From contig JAFDWQ010000003.1 in the NCBI GenBank assembly GCA_018268395.1, positions 283,238-347,237 of the forward strand: a DNA stretch of 64,000 bases, in the 5' to 3' direction. The position numbers were made by a program, and so were the translations under genes. Of this stretch, positions 62,337 to 64,000 are shown piece by piece; positions within the stretch are counted from its first letter, which is position 1, and each line of letters opens with the position of its first letter. The stretch comes from Armatimonadota bacterium (GTDB lineage: Bacteria; Armatimonadota; Fimbriimonadia; Fimbriimonadales; Fimbriimonadaceae). Below the pieces are notes generated by a model, which saw only the letters and a list, made by a program, of their open reading frames with translations, did not search any database and was not told the origin of the DNA.

Positions 62337-63425
62337 GTGCGTCTTCCCCCGATCATCATGTTGACCGCCCTTCTTGCCTGCGTCGCCTGTCAGCCGCCCG
62401 TCGTCTTCACGGAACGGGACAAGGAAGAGGCGTCGCGCGTCGTTGTGGTGGTCAACCAGGGGAGCACGGACAGCGAAGAGGTCGCGGGCTACTACCGCAC
62501 GAAGCGGGCGGTCCCGGCCGAGAACGTGATCAAGGTCAAAACCGTCACGACGGACAACATCCCTTACGACGATTACTACAAGTCGATCGAGAAACCGGTG
62601 AAGGAAGCGATCGGCAAGCTCGGTCGGCGGATCGACTACATCGTGATGACGAAGGGCGTCCCGATCCGGATCAACGACGACGGAGGTGCCGCGACGGACG
62701 CGCTGTTAGCGGGGATGAACCTGCCGTTCGGCACGATCAGCCAGTTGACGGAAGAAGGGGTCAAGAAGTCGATGAACCCGTACTTCGGTTCCGAAGAGCC
62801 GTTCGAGAGCACGAAGTTCAGGGGGATGTACCTGGTGACGCGGCTTGATGGGCCGACCGTGGCCGACGCGAAGCGGTTGATCGACAACGCCTTGGCCGCC
62901 AAGTCGGCGAGGGGTCCCTTCTTCTTCGACCAGGCGGGAAACCGCAACTCGGAAGGCTATTCCGTGTTGAACAAGGCGCTGGAGAAGGCGTGCGAAGACC
63001 TTCGCAGCGGCGGCTGGCAGGCGGCCCTCGAATCGACGAACGCGTTCGTGGCCCCGAGCGAGGCCCTAATGGGCTACTGCAGTTGGGGCAGCAACGACAG
63101 TGGGTTCAGCGAAGTCACGTATCACAAGTTGAAGTTCTTGCCGGGCGCGCTGGCAGAAACGTTCGTGTCGACGAGCGGGCGGTCGTTCGAGCCGGGAAAA
63201 CCAGGTCAGAGCCAGATCACGGATCTGATCAAGCAAGGCGTGACGGGCGTCAAAGGCTACGTCAGCGAGCCGTACACGTTCGCGCTGGCACGACCCGAGA
63301 TCCTGTTCCAGCGCTATACGAAGGGCATGAACCTGGCCGAATCGTTCTACGCGGCCTCACTCGTGGCGAAGTGGAAGGACGTCGTGATCGGTGACCCGTT
63401 GTGCCGTCCGTACCGCAAGGACTAA
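62337..63425 (+). CDS. TIGR03790-like exported protein
   Basis: 362 residues from GTG 62337. The N-terminus MLTALLACVACQPP contains a possible lipobox (CVAC). The domain pattern (SRVVVVVNQGSTDSEEVAGY, YRTKRAVPAENVIKV, IDYIVMTKGVPIRI, MYLVTRLDGPTVADAKRLID, GVTGVKGYVSEPYTFALARP and RYTKGMNLAESFY) fits the TIGR03790 family found in environmental bacteria. The function of that family is unknown. It overlaps the convergent gene by 4 nt. Confidence 0.82.
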   Translation: MRLPPIIMLTALLACVACQPPVVFTERDKEEASRVVVVVNQGSTDSEEVAGYYRTKRAVPAENVIKVKTVTTDNIPYDDYYKSIEKPVKEAIGKLGRRIDYIVMTKGVPIRINDDGGAATDALLAGMNLPFGTISQLTEEGVKKSMNPYFGSEEPFESTKFRGMYLVTRLDGPTVADAKRLIDNALAAKSARGPFFFDQAGNRNSEGYSVLNKALEKACEDLRSGGWQAALESTNAFVAPSEALMGYCSWGSNDSGFSEVTYHKLKFLPGALAETFVSTSGRSFEPGKPGQSQITDLIKQGVTGVKGYVSEPYTFALARPEILFQRYTKGMNLAESFYAASLVAKWKDVVIGDPLCRPYRKD

Positions 63426-64000
63426 CGGGCGCCGCGCTCCCTTGAGACGGCCCACTCGGGTGGAGGGACGTTCTCAAACGTGTTCGCGTTCAAGTCAGCG
63501 ACGAGGGTCGGTGACCCGTCAGGGAAACCGTCCCAAGCCCACAGACAGCCTTTGTCGCCGAAGATCACCCGTCCTCGGTGGTCGACATCGAGCCACCGCG
63601 ATTCAAAGGTCCGTTCGGCAAGGGACAGCCGCTCACGTCCGTCGCTGTCCAAGGCTTTCCAGACGCCACGGTCGTGCCATGAATGACGCTCGAGACGGCC
63701 GTTCGCAAACGACTTGACCATGAGGCCGGCCGCGTCGGTCCGCCACCTTGGGACGCTGTCTTCGAGCAAGGACGAAACCTGGTCCGGATCCAGGCTCGCT
63801 TGCTTTCGAGGATCGAGGAGGCCTTCCAGCACGTTCAGGAGCTTCTTGGAGACGTCGCTCCATGAGGGGTTAAGGATCTCGACCTTGAGTTTTCGAACGA
63901 CGTCCCATCCGTGCCTCTGTAACCTCGTGGTGAAGACCGGTTCGTCCTCGGACCCGCCGAGCGACATCCGGCGGGCCTTAAGCCACGAGGGGGGAGCCTT
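63422..64000 (-). CDS. hypothetical protein, 5' end outside window
   Basis: Stop at 63422; the frame stays open through the window edge (192 codons visible). An internal ATG at 63967 is preceded in frame by codons for KAPPSWLKARR, which read as part of the same protein, so the true start is probably beyond 64000. Visible content: a helical segment with LLNVLEGLLDPRKQASLDPD and a beta-rich part with repeated W-x-D and G-x-V-I-F motifs (SRWLDVDHRGRVIFGDKGCL). No family recognised. Confidence 0.6.
   Translation of the reverse strand, partial: KAPPSWLKARRMSLGGSEDEPVFTTRLQRHGWDVVRKLKVEILNPSWSDVSKKLLNVLEGLLDPRKQASLDPDQVSSLLEDSVPRWRTDAAGLMVKSFANGRLERHSWHDRGVWKALDSDGRERLSLAERTFESRWLDVDHRGRVIFGDKGCLWAWDGFPDGSPTLVADLNANTFENVPPPEWAVSRERGAR

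Overview
The window is GC-rich bacterial chromosome. It looks like a diderm of the Armatimonadota (Fimbriimonadia-like). The reasons are protein-level and recognised by eye: DUF1559-type pseudopilins with the GFTLIEVLVV leader, a PEP-CTERM protein, a very large zincin-type metalloprotease, and an LpxB homologue and an outer-membrane barrel that imply an outer membrane. No rRNA, tRNA, CRISPR array or complete prophage was seen. The assignment is an inference from family content, not from a marker-gene tree.

Layout. 1-7.6 kb: end of a GT2 glycosyltransferase, ubiD, folD, purE, ftsZ, a chemoreceptor, and a pseudopilin gene carrying a one-base frameshift. 7.6-15.9 kb: giant metalloprotease, M24 peptidase, PEP-CTERM protein, rnc coupled to an aminotransferase, FecCD-type permease. 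15.9-23.4 kb: hslU, an HTTM (gamma-carboxylase-like) pair, a GAF/fRMsr protein, hypotheticals, and an lpxB homologue with an unusual insertion. 23.4-27.5 kb: a structured leader with a strong terminator ahead of a triple YbjQ-like protein, a RAYT transposase, GNAT, and a YchF-like ATPase. 27.5-38 kb: RNase J, queC-queE, a lipoprotein, a degenerate polysaccharide deacetylase, a membrane Fe-S oxidoreductase, acpS, hutI, and a divergent heme-protein/redoxin pair. 38-46.3 kb: HTH and histidine-kinase pair, uvrC, redoxin lipoprotein, holB with darA. 46.4-55.7 kb: a complete kdp potassium-uptake operon. It has an outer-membrane barrel at its head, an extra 34-residue membrane peptide before kdpF, an unknown gene between kdpC and kdpD, and kdpDE at the end. 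A c-di-AMP-receptor (darA) gene lies divergently next to it.

55.7-61 kb is the accessory region. Two diverging paralogues (DUF6266-like) flank a less GC-rich, four-gene cassette: CxxC thioredoxin-like protein, pseudopilin, 12-cysteine secreted peptide and membrane protein. The cassette is bounded by two inverted copies of a 57-nt palindromic repeat. Around it lie a 22-bp perfect hairpin and several further hairpins. The left paralogue contains an in-frame block of repeats. The right paralogue appears to start on AUA. 61-64 kb: kbl-type AOS-family enzyme, a TIGR03790-like protein and a truncated gene.

A recurrent signal runs through the window. About 20 first-of-operon genes have a -10-like hexamer (TANNNT or CATAAT/CATACT) only 5-9 nt upstream of the start codon and no Shine-Dalgarno. 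Operon-internal genes instead have Shine-Dalgarno sequences or ATGA/GTGA overlaps. This suggests widespread leaderless transcription and was used to choose several starts.
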